A DNA stretch of 64,000 nt from Dastarcus helophoroides (Eukaryota > Arthropoda > Insecta > Coleoptera > Bothrideridae), in NCBI GenBank assembly GCA_028583605.1, contig CM053331.1, forward strand, positions 8,308,091 through 8,372,090. The letters run 5' to 3'. The first letter of the stretch is position 1. Every line of letters begins with the position of its first letter. A model generated the notes under the pieces. It saw only the letters and a program-made list of their open reading frames with translations. It had not been told where the DNA came from and did no database searches. The position numbers and the translations under genes are program-made. This document shows, piece after piece, positions 12,758 through 23,514 of the stretch.

Positions 12758-13062
12758 AGGTTGAAATACAAATCTTGTCCCCTGAAACCAAGAAAGATTA
12801 AAAAATACAACAAAGGTTGCTCTAATGCGTTTCGATAGCCAATCTATCATCTTCGGAGAGATATCTCTCTAAAGATGATAGATGGTTATCTTCAAAAATT
12901 GAAATACAAATCTTGTCCCATCTTCAGAGAGATATCTCTCTTGGCTATCGAAACGCATTAGAGCAACCTTTGTTGTGTTATTTAACCTTTTTTTGATTTC
13001 AGGGGACAAGATTTGTATTTCAATTTTTGAAAATAACCAAGGACCAGTCGGTTGCACCAAAA
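12758..13062. mobile_element. Rearranged PLE hairpin, locus 5
   Basis: Inverted PLE terminal repeats are present, but the centre is scrambled. After the left motif, an outer-arm segment (GGTTATCTTCAAAAATTG) is repeated at about 12885-12920. A second truncated motif (AGAGAGATATCTCTC) then follows. The right arm runs through AGAGCAACCTTTGTTG and GGGGACAAGATTTGTATT to GACCAGTCGGTTGCACC. The order suggests template switching or nested insertion. No protein is encoded. Confidence 0.75.
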
Positions 13063-14993
13063 ACAAGGAGAATCAATCAAAGTTTTAACAAAAAGAAAGT
13101 CGATTTTGTGATAAGTACATAAGCCGCGGAAAAATGCAAAGTTATTTAAAAAATATGTATTTCCAAATAGAGTCACAATTAGGTAAAATCTAATACCGTC
13201 AACTAGAAGTAAAAGAGCACGAAAAGGCAAAAAAATTAAAAAGTAGAAGCAAAAGAACACGAAGAGGCAAAAAACTAAAGAGAGGTAGTTAAAGGAGAAT
13301 AAAAATTTCAACTCCGGTAACCACGCCAGTTTTAAAAATGTTCCCTCCTTTAATGCGTTGCTGAAGGAGCGTCCATAGTTTCTTTTAGTTTCAGAAGTAT
13401 CGTTTTTCGTACTTGCTTGTAGACCGGAGAATTTTTTGGAAGGGAATACGACTAATTTAAATCGACTTGTGCAATGATTGAATTAATACCAACTAAATAG
13501 TTAAATAGTTAAATAGTTATAAAATAATCGAATTCACTTATAAGCTGTCAATAAAATTATATGATTAAATACGCTCGTATCTAAGTCTAGGTGAAGAAAA
13601 AACCAACACTTCTAAATTACACCCTTTCTCTTTGAAATATTAAGGTCGTAATTTTCATAATTACATCTGTCAGTGTCTTCGAGCATAATAGCCGATCAAA
13701 CCTAATATTAGCGACAAGGATTGTCCATTTATAAGCTAGACTTTTTCCTTTATATGATAATCGCCTGAAAACTCGGCGATTTCGAGCCGCATTGCCGCTT
13801 TTTATGGATAATTGGGTATTACTTCAAATCTATTTATTGGCGACAGCTTCTCAAACCACTCCTTCGACTTCCAACATATACATGTATACGAAAATATTTT
13901 GCCTAATACGGATCGACCGTCATTTAAATCGCTTTATATCTTCGTTGTTTTTACTGTGTCTCAATACTGAGATATAGAGAAATGTAACAATAATTGTTTA
14001 ACACACGTGTCATAATTTTTTACACAATTCTGCATTTTTGCACTCTTCTGGTTAGAGAGAATAATAATTCTTATCAAATAAAAACGTCAGTTAGCCAAAG
14101 CCTATCGTGCAGATTAAATTTTCCCTTTTACAGTATTTCACTTACTCAGATCAAGCTTTTAGGACTAGCACAAGTTTATCAATTACTCGCAACACAGTAA
14201 GTAGGCCAGAGCAACCGTTACCGCCGGCATACACACCACAGCTAATTGAGACGTTGGGACTGACTCATTTAGCGCGATCTCATAAAATGTTTTAATCATT
14301 GTGAATGGGAATGCTTTTTATTTGAGACATTTTGATGTGCTGATATTATAAAAATTACCGGTTCCATAATTGTTATTAACGATTGAGTCTCCTCCGAAAA
14401 ATGGAAATATCTACTAGAAATGAGCGTCAATGGAGAATGAAAGTGATTCACAAGATTACCCAGCAATATTACACCTGATAAATCAACTCTTATCAAAGAA
14501 ACAAAATTTCGAATCAGGTTTGGATGGCTCTCACATATCACTCACGCAAGGATAGATGCTGAGGCTCTGATCCAAAATGTGCGTGTGAATCTCACACAGT
14601 TCAAAACAAAAACCCTTCTCTGCAGATCTCAGATAAATTTGCTCACATAGCGCCATCATAAGATGGAGTCAAATGATCATATCCCTCACTATCGCCCTTC
14701 AGCCCATCATTTGATAACGAAGGACGAAAGTGTCAATTAAATGTTCTGTGATGGAACAGCCGAAGGTGCTACAGTTGAAAATATAACAACCAACAGTCAA
14801 CAAGCGCAGGCGCGTTTCAGCCTTCACTCTTACATCAATAAGATCACATCAATATCACATCAATATGATTAAATTGGAGAAAGCAACACTGTTGCGTAAA
14901 ACATTTGGAATAAAGTCGAAATCACTTCTGGTGAAATTTTTAAACTTGCACTGGTACCAAATCAACTGCATTACAATGAGAGATGCATCATAA
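13063..14993. other. Low-copy intergenic DNA
   Basis: This is less repetitive than the flanks. It includes a short GTTAAATA run near 13500 and mixed-composition sequence from 13780 to 14830. Frames such as 12982-13311 (minus), 13792-13977 (plus) and 14296-14541 (minus) show no domain or motif that I recognise. It may include intron or regulatory sequence of a gene outside the window. Confidence 0.4.
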
Positions 14994-15961
14994 GGTAGGT
15001 ATCCATTTAACAGTAACTTGTCTCGAGAGAGTACTTGAAAATGAGTTGCCATTTGAGAGACTATTTCTGAAAGTTTAACTCTCGAAAGGTACGGAAATCT
15101 CTCGGATGAGGCTCTCGCGGAAAGACACTCTCCAAAGCGTATCCACTATTAGCGATCAGTTTCTGCGAGTTCCCGTATAATGTTGGTTGTGGTAAAAGGC
15201 AAAACTAAAAAGTGATCAAAAAATGAATAGTAAAAAACGGCGAGCGTTATTATTGCTTTTGGTTTAGTCAAGAAAACATAGGTGTTGGGTAAAGCCATGG
15301 ATTCAACGAAGTGCAAAATTAGGGGCATGCTCTATATTGACAAGTGAACTAAAAATTGAAAACGCTTAGCAATTCCGAAATGTTGTATGAATGAGCGCAG
15401 TTTAACTTCAATATATTTGATTCAATCGGGTCATCAGTGGGCAAATTGGACACAAAAAAAAGATGTAATTTCTGCTCATGATCGGATAATAGTAACATTG
15501 CGTTTTCTAGCATCAGGAAAATATATTGTCATACTAGGAATAAGTAGAAGCAAAAAACGTTATTAATTAAATTTAATTTAGGTGACTCGTACCCCAGTTT
15601 GCAGTATGTATACCTAAATGTAAATAATTTGGTTTCTTTTCCATCTCAGCTTGACATTTTAAATTTTTTAGTCCTATAGCGATTTTATTCATAAATGCTG
15701 ATTAAATTCATAATTTCGTTTTTCGATCACTCTTGTATGCCAGTCATTTTGAAAATAGTTCTGCAAGAACTAGCAAAATTTTCGCAAGTAACTCTCTGCT
15801 AGTGAAAAGAATTAATATCCACTTTAGATGCTACTATCGACACAAAACTCTCCGATAGTCACACTAATACTCTCGGACATATGCTCGCAAACATGTGTCG
15901 ACTTGCGAGAACACTCTCGAAAGTTACTTCCGCGAATTTTACTCTCAAATGGACACCTACC
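14994..15961. mobile_element. Non-autonomous DNA transposon with imperfect TIRs
   Basis: The left end reads GGTAGGTATCCATTTAACAG. The reverse complement of the right end reads GGTAGGTGTCCATTTGAGAG. The 968 bp between them carries many subterminal CTCTCGNNAG-like words on both sides, a feature of DNA transposons. No transposase is encoded. I cannot define a clean target-site duplication, so the superfamily is unassigned. Confidence 0.7.
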
Positions 15962-16430
15962 AATATGATACTAAATTTGTTTCGAAATAGGAACATAACA
16001 GAAAGCTGGAACAGTTTTAATTTTCCATCAATCGTCAAAATTTGAAGGGGAATAAATAACACGATGGCGAAACGTATGGTATTAAAAATATACATTTCTA
16101 AAGAAGTGGATCGACTTATTTATGTAACGAAATAATCCTAACAAACATTTGAAGGCGAACTCCATTATCAGAGACCAAGGAATGATTCCTGATAATGGCA
16201 ATTTACAGTAAAATATAACCACGATATCCATCAGGACAATGATAAGGTACGATCCACTCGTCAAGTACAGTTACAGTTACAGTTTTGAAATATGTTTAAA
16301 AAAAGAAAGCAGTTTTTCATTTTGTTATCGCAAAAGAATCTCAAAGTTTGTTATTTGCTGCCTTCTTCCCGGTTAGCTTCTTCACCTATCAGGACAGGTC
16401 ATTACAGTTACAGTTTTGAAATAGAGTCGT
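15962..16430. other. Low-copy DNA with a short duplicated motif
   Basis: ACAGTTACAGTTTTGAAATA occurs near 16269 and again near 16406. The rest shows no repeat structure or coding signal. The frame at 16082-16264 (minus) has no recognised features. Confidence 0.4.
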
Positions 16431-16559
16431 AGAGGCTTTTACACCTCTCAGCACTGCGACCCATTAGAATCTTTTGTGCGGACTATATTTTTTTTAATAA
16501 TTGTCCAAGATGTTTAGACTCTCTACATAGTCTATTATTTTTTAGGAGCCGTTTCTCCT

Positions 16560-16880
16560 ATTTCTTGGGGTGTCAGAGTCACCCTTTCAAAAATTTGAGC
16601 CTTTTACAGAACTGATCCATGCAGGTGTTCTGTTGTTTCTGTTGCTGCAATTTCTGAAATTTTCATCATCCACTTTTCCCATCTTCTTAAGGTGATACTT
16701 TACTGGGAAGTGTCCTGTGACAAGTCCTGCTATTATTCTTAAGTCGTTCTTTGTCAGTGCTGCTCAGACTTCAGAGATAGTGATGAACGTTTTCGAGTGT
16801 CTTAGGCCTGGAGTTTTCCACCAGTATGACAGCCTTTGGTTTGTCTCCCAAGGATCTATTTCACTTTTTACGTGGCTTTT
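16560..16880 (-). pseudogene. Non-LTR retrotransposon C-terminal region (post-RNase H), broken
   Basis: The minus-strand translation gives SYWWKTPGLRHSKTFI, then LRIIAGLVTGHF, then YHLKKMGKVDDENF. This is the segment that follows RNase H and leads into the terminal Cys/His motif in R1/I-group non-LTR elements. An in-frame stop separates the first two pieces. The expected zinc-binding cysteines are partly replaced. It is oriented like the RNase H fragment at 17211-17600 and probably belongs to the same insertion, with about 330 bp of rearranged sequence between them. Confidence 0.7.
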
Positions 16881-16944
16881 TGTAAGACCACATCACAAAA
16901 TAAATAACAACCAGAAGGCTAACTTTCATCACATGACCGTTTAA
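16871..16944 (+). pseudogene. Inverted scrap of the same retroelement
   Basis: The plus strand encodes PHHKINNNQKANFHHM. This parallels CDHKISNNQKVNSRLI, which is encoded on the minus strand by the RNase H fragment at about 17245-17300. The two DNA segments are therefore inverted relative to each other, indicating a local inversion or a second broken copy. It is too short to assign further. Confidence 0.55.
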
Positions 16945-17210
16945 GTCCCGCGACCTTCAAGCCCGTCTATGTTGAAAATCTATGTTGAAAGTGTCAATGC
17001 AGTAGAGATGGCAACGTCCGAGATGTTAAAGGAATCGAGTCCGGTTATGTATCCAACTCTTGGACCCTTTTCTTTGGAATTGAAATATATTTTATTCTAT
17101 CGATGTTAGTGTAAAATTTAATGCTTGAAAGAAATTCCCAGAATAACTCAAATATTATTAAAACACAATAATTGAAATAATGTGCATTACACTTATGTAA
17201 AAAAAGCTGT

Positions 17211-17600
17211 TTATAACAATTCGAGGTTACAGGTTGTCAGCATCGACCACAAAGAGATAAGGCGAGAGTTAACCTTCTGGTTGTTGCTTATTTTGTGATC
17301 ACAGTATGGCTCTGGGCCGACGAGAGGTGTGATTGAGGCCTCTTTTGCGAGTCTATCTGCCTCTTCGTTCCCTTCTGTGCCTTGATGCCTTGGAACCCAC
17401 ATCAAAATTACTTTGTTGTTTGCAGCCAGTTGTTTCAGGGATTGTTCGCATTCCCAGGCCATTTTTGACTCGGTTATTAAAGACTTTAGAGTCTTTAAAG
17501 CAACCTGGCTATCCGAAAGGATATAAACCTGTGCGTTTTTGAGAACTTTTTGAAGGCAGTATTTTGCACACAGAGTTATAGCGAGCTGCTTGGAAAATTG
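17211..17600 (-). pseudogene. RNase H domain of a non-LTR retrotransposon (R1/I group)
   Basis: The open frame at 17211-17462 can be extended upstream without a stop to about 17600. Reading 5' to 3' on the minus strand it gives AITLCAKYCLQKVL, VYILSDSQVALKTLKSL, then VILMWVPRHQGTEGNEEADR and LAKEAS. This is the second half of a type I RNase H: the catalytic Asp of the SDSQ motif and the Asp of the EEADRLA motif are both present. The first two acidic residues would lie upstream, where the frame is lost. In the intact family this domain degrades the RNA strand during target-primed reverse transcription. The fragment is truncated at both ends and non-functional. Confidence 0.85.
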
Positions 17601-17639
17601 TGGGAGTGTTTCCTAGGGGTTCAGAGGGTCTTAAATTAG

Positions 17640-18520
17640 GACCCCTTATTCATAGTCCTACTTCATCTATTTGTTTGGAACTCGAAATTACTCGCCATGT
17701 AACTTCTTCTGCTTGCCAACTCTGATCGAAATCGGTTCAGTGGTTAAGCCAGGACATGTTATCAAACAGGTAGAATTTGTAACTATAAAATGATAAACAA
17801 CAGCCTCATTGCCACCCACCAAGGGATATAAGCCATTTTATTGATCCAAAACTTTTTCTAATCCACCGCAATCTTACAGGAGATAGATGGATGGATTGAA
17901 AGTGTGTTTGTCTTTATGCTTGTTATCTCTTCGCTGCTTAACCACTGAAACGATTTGGACGAAATTTGGCAAGAAGATTCCTTAAAGCCCAGCAAACGAA
18001 TTCTTATTTCAGACATTGGTTCTCAATAAAGTTATATGTTTAATTCACTAGAAAAGGGCTTTTTAACCTGTCACAATTACTAAACACTTTTAAATATATA
18101 TTCCGATTTATATTTTTCATAATTTCATGACAGCTTTATTAACGAAGTTCACCAACGGGTCTCAACTGCATTGTGATTTTTTTGTAGGGCGAAATTACAT
18201 TATGGTTTGTTAGTAAAGTCCAAAAGAGAAGTAGATGCTGCCAATACAAATATGTACGAAGATGTTTGTGTCTATTCGAGGCCTACGTTAACGTAGGCCT
18301 CGGTCTATTGCTAATTCTTCATGCCTTCTTAACCACTGAACTGATTTTGATGAAAATTCGTAGACTGAATCTCTGAAGTAAGTGCTATTTGTTATCATTA
18401 TAACTGCTCGGTAGTTAAATATTTGTCAAAATTGATGCTACTATTTTTTAGGTAACTACAACAATCGCTTCTCATATAACAGAATATATTTGTTTTTGTT
18501 TATTTTGTCCCATTTGGTTA
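17640..18520. repeat. Degenerate 'ACTGAACCGATTT' repeat cluster, left part
   Basis: Diverged copies share a core like ACCACTGAAACGATTTGGA followed by AAATTTGGCAAGA and an AAGCCATTTTATTGATCC-type tail. Copies are at about 17725-17870 (one in reverse), 17930-18030 and 18325-18410. The same family continues at 19700-20290. This widespread arthropod repeat type has no coding capacity here. Confidence 0.6.
18277..18302. repeat. Perfect 26 bp palindrome
   Basis: The sequence from 18277 to 18302 is an exact palindrome centred on CGTTAACG, with GAGGCCTA on the left and TAGGCCTC on the right. There is no loop. It is GC-rich compared with its surroundings. Confidence 0.9.
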
Positions 18521-18523
18521 TTC

Positions 18524-18600
18524 ATATCTAATAAACTTTATTAACGATAAAATCGCAACAAAATTTAATAATCGTTAATAAAGTTTATTAGTCATGAATA
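18524..18600. repeat. Inverted repeat (hairpin) around a retroelement boundary
   Basis: CTAATAAACTTTATTAACGA near 18527 is followed about 30 bp later by TCGTTAATAAAGTTTATTAG, its exact reverse complement. The right arm runs directly into GAATATTAAAGAATTCCACG, which matches the end of the RT fragment at 37690-38230. It may be a terminal hairpin of that element. Confidence 0.75.
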
Positions 18601-18739
18601 TTAAAGAATTCCACGAAGTAAGGGTTGGAAATGTCAATCATTTGGTTATTTTATTGGGTTAATTGTTTCACAAACGCTTCTTCTTCTTCAGGTGCTTTCT
18701 TTATTCTGAAGGTTGATAATCATCAAGGCTACCTTAATT

Positions 18740-19110
18740 TTGATACGGCTGATCTAAATAGCTGGTTATTGGAGCAGTTGTACCACTCTCTTAATTTTTT
18801 TAACCAGGAGTATCGTTTTCTTCCTGTAATTTTTTTCTGCCGATTTTCCTCTCTATTATGAGTTGCAGCAAGCGATATCTTTCTTCTCTGATGATATGTC
18901 CCAAATACTGCAGTTTTCTTGTTTTGGTTGTTAGCAAGACCTTCCTCTGCTTTCTCATTCTTGTTAATACACTTTAATTAGTAACTTTTCTGTCCATGGT
19001 ATTCTCAGGATTCGACGGTACATCCACAATTTAAAACTATTCAGTCTTTGAGTATGCTTCTTCCTCATTGTCCATGTCTCACAAACACATTTTGTTATAT
19101 TTTATCGAAA
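18740..19110 (-). pseudogene. RT C-terminal tail fragment, duplicated copy 1
   Basis: Minus-strand translation gives ETWTMRKKHTQRLN, FKLWMYRRILRIPW, KTRKLQYLGHIIREERYRLL, QLIIERKIGRKKITGRKR and YSWLKKLREWY. This is the connection and C-terminal region of a non-LTR element of the RTE/Dong-like type, downstream of the RT palm. A stop and frameshift lie between RRILRIPW and KTRKLQ. A diverged copy follows in direct orientation at 19190-19530, and a related tail lies on the plus strand at 23515-24425. Confidence 0.8.
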
Positions 19111-19189
19111 AATTTTGCAGCCTCATTGTAAAATTAATATTTATCGTAGGTCAGAAATTTAGCCAGATGTTAATTTAGATTGAGTAAAG

Positions 19190-19530
19190 CAAAGTTAGCA
19201 AACAGTTATTTTTTAACCAGGAGTGTCGTTTTCTTCCTATACTTCTTTTTCTGGCGATTTTTCCCTTTATTATGAGTTGCAGCAAACGATATCTGTCTCC
19301 TCTGATGATATGTCCCAAATATTGCAGTTTTCTTGTTTTGATTGTTAGCAAGTCCTTCCCCTACTTTCTCATTCTTGTTAATACACTTTAATTAGTAACT
19401 TTTCTATCCATGCTATTCTCAGGATTCGACAGTACATCCACAATTAAAAACTCTCCAGTCTCTCTTCCTCACTGTCCATGTCTCACAAATACACTTTTTA
19501 ATATTTTATCGAAAAATGTTGCTGCCTTGT
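19190..19530 (-). pseudogene. RT C-terminal tail fragment, duplicated copy 2
   Basis: This is a direct duplicate of the preceding fragment. TAACCAGGAG lies at 18801 and again at 19214, an offset of 413 bp. It encodes KTRKLQYLGHIIRGDRYRLL, QLIIKGKIARKRSIGRK and RHSWLK on the minus strand. The upstream part corresponding to the tryptophan-rich segment is more damaged, with a deletion and several stops. Both copies start at the same internal point, so this is a segmental duplication rather than two insertions. Confidence 0.8.
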
Positions 19531-19599
19531 TGTAAAATTAATATTAATCGTATGTCAGAAATTTAACCAGATGTTAATTTAGGTTGTGTAAATCAAAGT

Positions 19600-20300
19600 T
19601 AGCAAAGAGTTATTTATCTCTGAAATGTTTCAGAAATGTTGCTATCTCCAATCCAAACCAATATTTTAATATTTGTAGGTTTGAGCATTGCTTGTTATTT
19701 CTTAACGGTTTAGCTGCTGAATTGATTGGAATGAAAATTTGCAAAGAGATTCTTCATAGAAATCAGATAACATTCAGGCAACAGATCATTTTATAATGGC
19801 AAAATGTTTGACTGAGTTTGTTACGTCTTCGTCGTTCAATTAGGTACTAAGGCGATATCAACGAAAATTTTCAAAGAGATTGAATAAAGTCCAATACATA
19901 ATATAAGCCATTTTATAAATCCAAGTACATTTGTCTGTCCGTGTGTTTGTTACACCATTTACCACTCAATTCATTAAAGAGATAAACGATATATTATGCC
20001 ATACAAATACAAAATTTGACTGTCAGTTTGTTTCTTCCTTCGCTCTTTTCCTACTGAACCGATTTCGGCTGGAATTGGAAAAAGGTTTACTGATGCCCAA
20101 TAAACCATTTTCAAAATCCAAAATTATGTTTATCCACTTGTTTGATATCTTTTTGTCAACTACTGAACCGACTTCGAGAAAAATTGGTAATAAAATTCAT
20201 GAAAGTTGGACGAAGGATATAAACCTCGAAAAACTGTTCCTACCGAAGTCATCTCAAATATTTGACAAAGTATGCCATCAATATTTTTAATAATCGAAAA
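19600..20300. repeat. Degenerate 'ACTGAACCGATTT' repeat cluster, right part
   Basis: Further diverged units of the family at 17640-18520 occur near 19700-19800, 19840-19925, 20040-20115 and 20150-20230. Each has a core such as CTACTGAACCGATTTCGGCT, an AAAGAGAT word and a tail resembling TAAGCCATTTTATAAATCC. The 119-codon plus frame at 19931-20290 runs through these repeats and is not considered a gene. Confidence 0.6.
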
Positions 20301-21050
20301 ATATCGATCTTTTATTGCATATTCCAAAACATATTTCTTGTAATTTTTTAAGGTTTTTATTTATTTTGTTTCTCTAACTCTTTCAAATTTCATAAGTTCT
20401 GATGATACGTAACTCAGCAATTCTTCCTATACATCTACCATAGTTGGTAATAATTACGAGATGTATCGATTCAAATCTTTAACTGGAGTTGGACCAGAGT
20501 TCAATTCTTCTTTTACTGATTAGTTCGGCCAGCTCCACTAGCGAAATACGTATAGCGTAGGTAGTTATTAAAAATGATCTCTGTAGTAATAGATAATGAG
20601 TAATGATCTATGTATCGTACTTAGTAAGAATTTATGTGCTGTTAGTAAAAATGAAATTCAGAATAGAAGACCGTAAATTGCGTATATGGGAAAATGCTTT
20701 GTATCTGTTGAAAATTAATTTGAAATTATTTATACACTTTGAGTCAACAGAAATAAAATCACAGAATTTGTGTTCAGTAGTTTTATTCAAACCACTCATC
20801 AAAGATTGATATAAGTAATCCATACAGAAGATTCTGTAAGCGTATTTTACATGGTGGTTAATTTAGATTCAATTTGTAAGATGTCGAAAAAAATTTGGGA
20901 ATAATGTTTTATCATTTGGTTAGCCCAAAGTTGTGAATGACATTAAAATGGTCACAAGTGGTTGAAGTTTAATTATCCCGACAAAGACACCTAATACACA
21001 TTCAGAAACTTTAAGGACACATGCATAGTAAAACATGGGTCCTAATGCCA
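20301..21050. other. Low-copy AT-rich DNA
   Basis: No repeat family is recognised. The minus-strand frame at 20920-21357 has a hydrophobic C-terminal half (about residues 95-145) that could be a chance membrane-like segment; I do not recognise it. The region approaches the GC-rich island on its right. Confidence 0.4.
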
Positions 21051-22030
21051 TGAATGCGAAGTGGGGCAAGTTTGGGATAAGGACACGCAAACAGGAAACA
21101 AGGATCGTCGAATAAGACGAGTCCGTGCGACTGAGGGGTTGAACGCGCAGGACGCCGAACGGACACCCCGTGGAGAGCCCGCTAAGATTGAGCAAGAGTA
21201 TCAAGTTTCCGTACCTGAGTATTCGGCGATGCTCGGAACCCAAACTGGGACATGGTTTTGTCCCAGCTATGGTGCACTCACAGAGTTGTCGTCGAGGGAA
21301 GCATGGCTCCCGGCTAACAACGCACTCGCAGCACAACACCACCACCCCAACTGTCACTGAATCGACACGGAAGCGAAGTCGTCGTTGTTGATACGGGCCA
21401 CGTGGGCGCGCGTTGTAAAAATCCGGTAGCAGTGGTCGTAGTTCAACACGAAACGTGTCTGTGCACCAGGTGATAATTGCGCTTCTTTCTGCGGCCGATT
21501 TTTGCGAGGCTGGTCGGTGGGTGGAGCGGAGTGGGGCAGTGGAAGGGGGGCTTCTGCGGTCACAGCGTCTCCGACGAGTCCTGTTTTTGCCACCGACAGA
21601 ACGCGACTACTGATGTCACGGAATTCTTTTAACGGCGACAAATTGTCGCGATCACACAACACAAGCGCAGTAGTCGAGGCGATCCGTAAAAAATCATCGG
21701 TATAGTGGCGGGGCACGGGCAGCTTTTCTCCGGGGACTGGAGCTCTCTTTCTGAGATGGATTTTTGTGGCCTCCCCTCGGCGGACCGATTGATCCACCAC
21801 CACTAAAAATCGCGCCCTACTTCTTTTTAAGTCCCCTCTTGGCGTTTCGCATTTTTCCCCTCTGGAGGGCGAGCCTCTGGCGTGGATTGAAGAGCGCGCC
21901 GTCGGTACCGCCCCGGCCCGCCCTCTCGTCTCGCCCAATCCAGCCGCGTGATAGATCGACCGCGTGCAGACAGCGGCCCTGTGTCTAACCGCTGCCCGTG
22001 TTCGCACCTCTAGACACGCTCAGGCCGCCA
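21050..22030. promoter_or_regulatory. Isolated GC/CpG-rich island, possible promoter or 5' exon
   Basis: Composition changes sharply from AT-rich to GC-rich with many CpG dinucleotides, for example GGGCCACGTGGGCGCGCG near 21398 and GTACCGCCCCGGCCCGCCC near 21906. A perfect E-box-like CCACGTGG lies near 21400. Pyrimidine-rich TTTTTTTTCCTCC follows on the right near 22046. Long frames exist on both strands (217 codons minus at 21354-22007; 99 codons plus at 21061-21360). They overlap antisense and look like Arg/Pro/Ala-rich by-products of GC content. A housekeeping-type promoter or 5' UTR is the most economical reading, but no TATA box, transcript or protein domain supports it. Confidence 0.45.
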
Positions 22031-22686
22031 CTGGGTTTTATTATTTTTTTTCCTCCTTATTTCTTCTTCTCATCGACAAGTTATTGCCTTTGCCCTGCCG
22101 CCACCGCTGCCCCTCGAAGCTCCATTCACCCTTGTTTCTATCTGACTTTTGAAGTTTGTACCACCGCTTCCGAAAGCTTTATTATTTTTCTTTCTCGTGC
22201 TACACATACACTTCTTTTCTTTCACTAATATCTTCTAGACCATAATTCTCTGCTTACAACGTTACAACAACTGCGAGGCTTATTGAGAGCTTCCAACATC
22301 GTGTTACCTTTATCTGAAGCAATTCTTTTGAACATCCATTGATATATTTTGGACTTTTTAAATTACCTACTTTTACTCCACATTAATACATCGTCTATCG
22401 TCAAATCTCAAATAAAGCAGTTGGCAAACTATACCATTTAGCGTTTCATATACCAGTGGTTCTTAAACTTTTTAAATCGCAACGGATTATGAATCTTGAA
22501 ATTTCATTTTTTTTTGTTGTTCTTGGTTTGACCACTTTCTCAGCATTATTTCCATTTTAATCTGCAATTTATAAATCTATTCTTTTAAAAAACTATGTCC
22601 AAATTGCAATTCTATATACGTATATAAAAATGTTAAATTTAAAGTTTTAAGTTTTAGAAGAAATAACCTTAAAACTACGTACTTAA
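22031..22686. other. Transition zone right of the GC island
   Basis: Pyrimidine-rich sequence (22045-22230) grades back to AT-rich DNA. A possible hAT-like word, ACCAGTGGTTCTTAAACTTT, lies near 22452, but no matching partner end was found. No gene is supported. Confidence 0.35.
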
Positions 22687-22990
22687 GGCTAGTACACACT
22701 AGTAGACACAATCGCTCGATTATCTATAGACAAATGGAGGACTTTGTCCCTAGAGAGCCCAGAACAAATTTTAAAATGATTTAAGGACTTTATCTGATAT
22801 TCATACCTGCGCATTTCAGCTAATCTAATTTCCAAGACATCATGACAAGTAGTACAGTGACTTATGAAATTGCTACTTATTCGCAAAGAATTGTAGAACA
22901 AGCGATTTGTTTCCCTTTTGTTTATAGACAATTGCAGAACTTTGTCTATAGTGACGAGTTCTGCGATTTTGTTGCTAGTGTCTACTAGCC
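22687..22990. mobile_element. MITE with imperfect TIRs, 304 bp
   Basis: The left end reads GGCTAGTACACACTAGTAGA. The reverse complement of the right end reads GGCTAGTAGACACTAGCAAC. Both continue into an AAxATCGC word. The interior has internally repeated words such as TATAGACAAATGGAGGACTT and TATAGACAATTGCAGAACTT. No transposase is encoded. The target-site duplication is unclear. Confidence 0.65.
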
Positions 22991-23514
22991 ATCAAAATTC
23001 AACTTTTCTAGAATTTTCTTTACAAATTTCTAATATTTTATGCAAATGTCAAATTTTTCTTAAGATGTCAAGTTAACACTGTCAGTTCTTATTCTCATCT
23101 TACAATTTCGATTTTAAACCTAAAATTCCAAATGTTGTATCCTTTTGTTTAAATTTCTACCCTAAACTAAAGAATTAGGACTATTTTATGGAAATTTGGA
23201 ATGAAAACTCTAAATTTTATTTTATTTTTTTATTTTTTTATTTTATTTTTTTTAACGTTTTTACTTTGAAATGAAAGTTTGAGTTTAAATGATATTTTTG
23301 ACTTTTTAAATTTGGTTTTGATTTTCAAAATTTTCAGAAATTTTCATTGAATTCGTATATAAATTACAGGAAACTTCTCTTTCTAAAAAAAAACTTTGAA
23401 TTATTAATACATGAGTGTCGTTCAACTCAATCCAGAACTTTTTTTTTTCGCCCTTACATGGACTCCCAGCTAGAGGTTTTGTATGCAGTAGAAAGTGGCT
23501 AGATGACAGTGTTA
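22991..23514. other. AT-rich spacer
   Basis: T-rich simple sequence, including a TTTTATTTTATTTTTTT run around 23217-23250. No element ends or gene signals are seen. The frame at 23306-23569 (minus) overlaps the start of the RT fragment antisense and is not a gene. Confidence 0.5.

Noticed and set aside
19931..20290. 119-codon plus frame as a gene
   Set aside because: It runs through several degenerate copies of the ACTGAACCGATTT repeat family, which alone explains the open frame.
20920..21357. 145-codon minus frame with a hydrophobic C-terminus as a membrane protein
   Set aside because: No recognisable family, no clear topology, and it overlaps an antisense frame in the GC island edge.
21354..22007. 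217-codon minus-strand frame as a host protein
   Set aside because: It is Arg/Pro/Ala-rich, overlaps frames on the other strand, and shows no domain. GC-rich DNA keeps frames open by chance. It is kept only as a possible promoter or 5' exon region.
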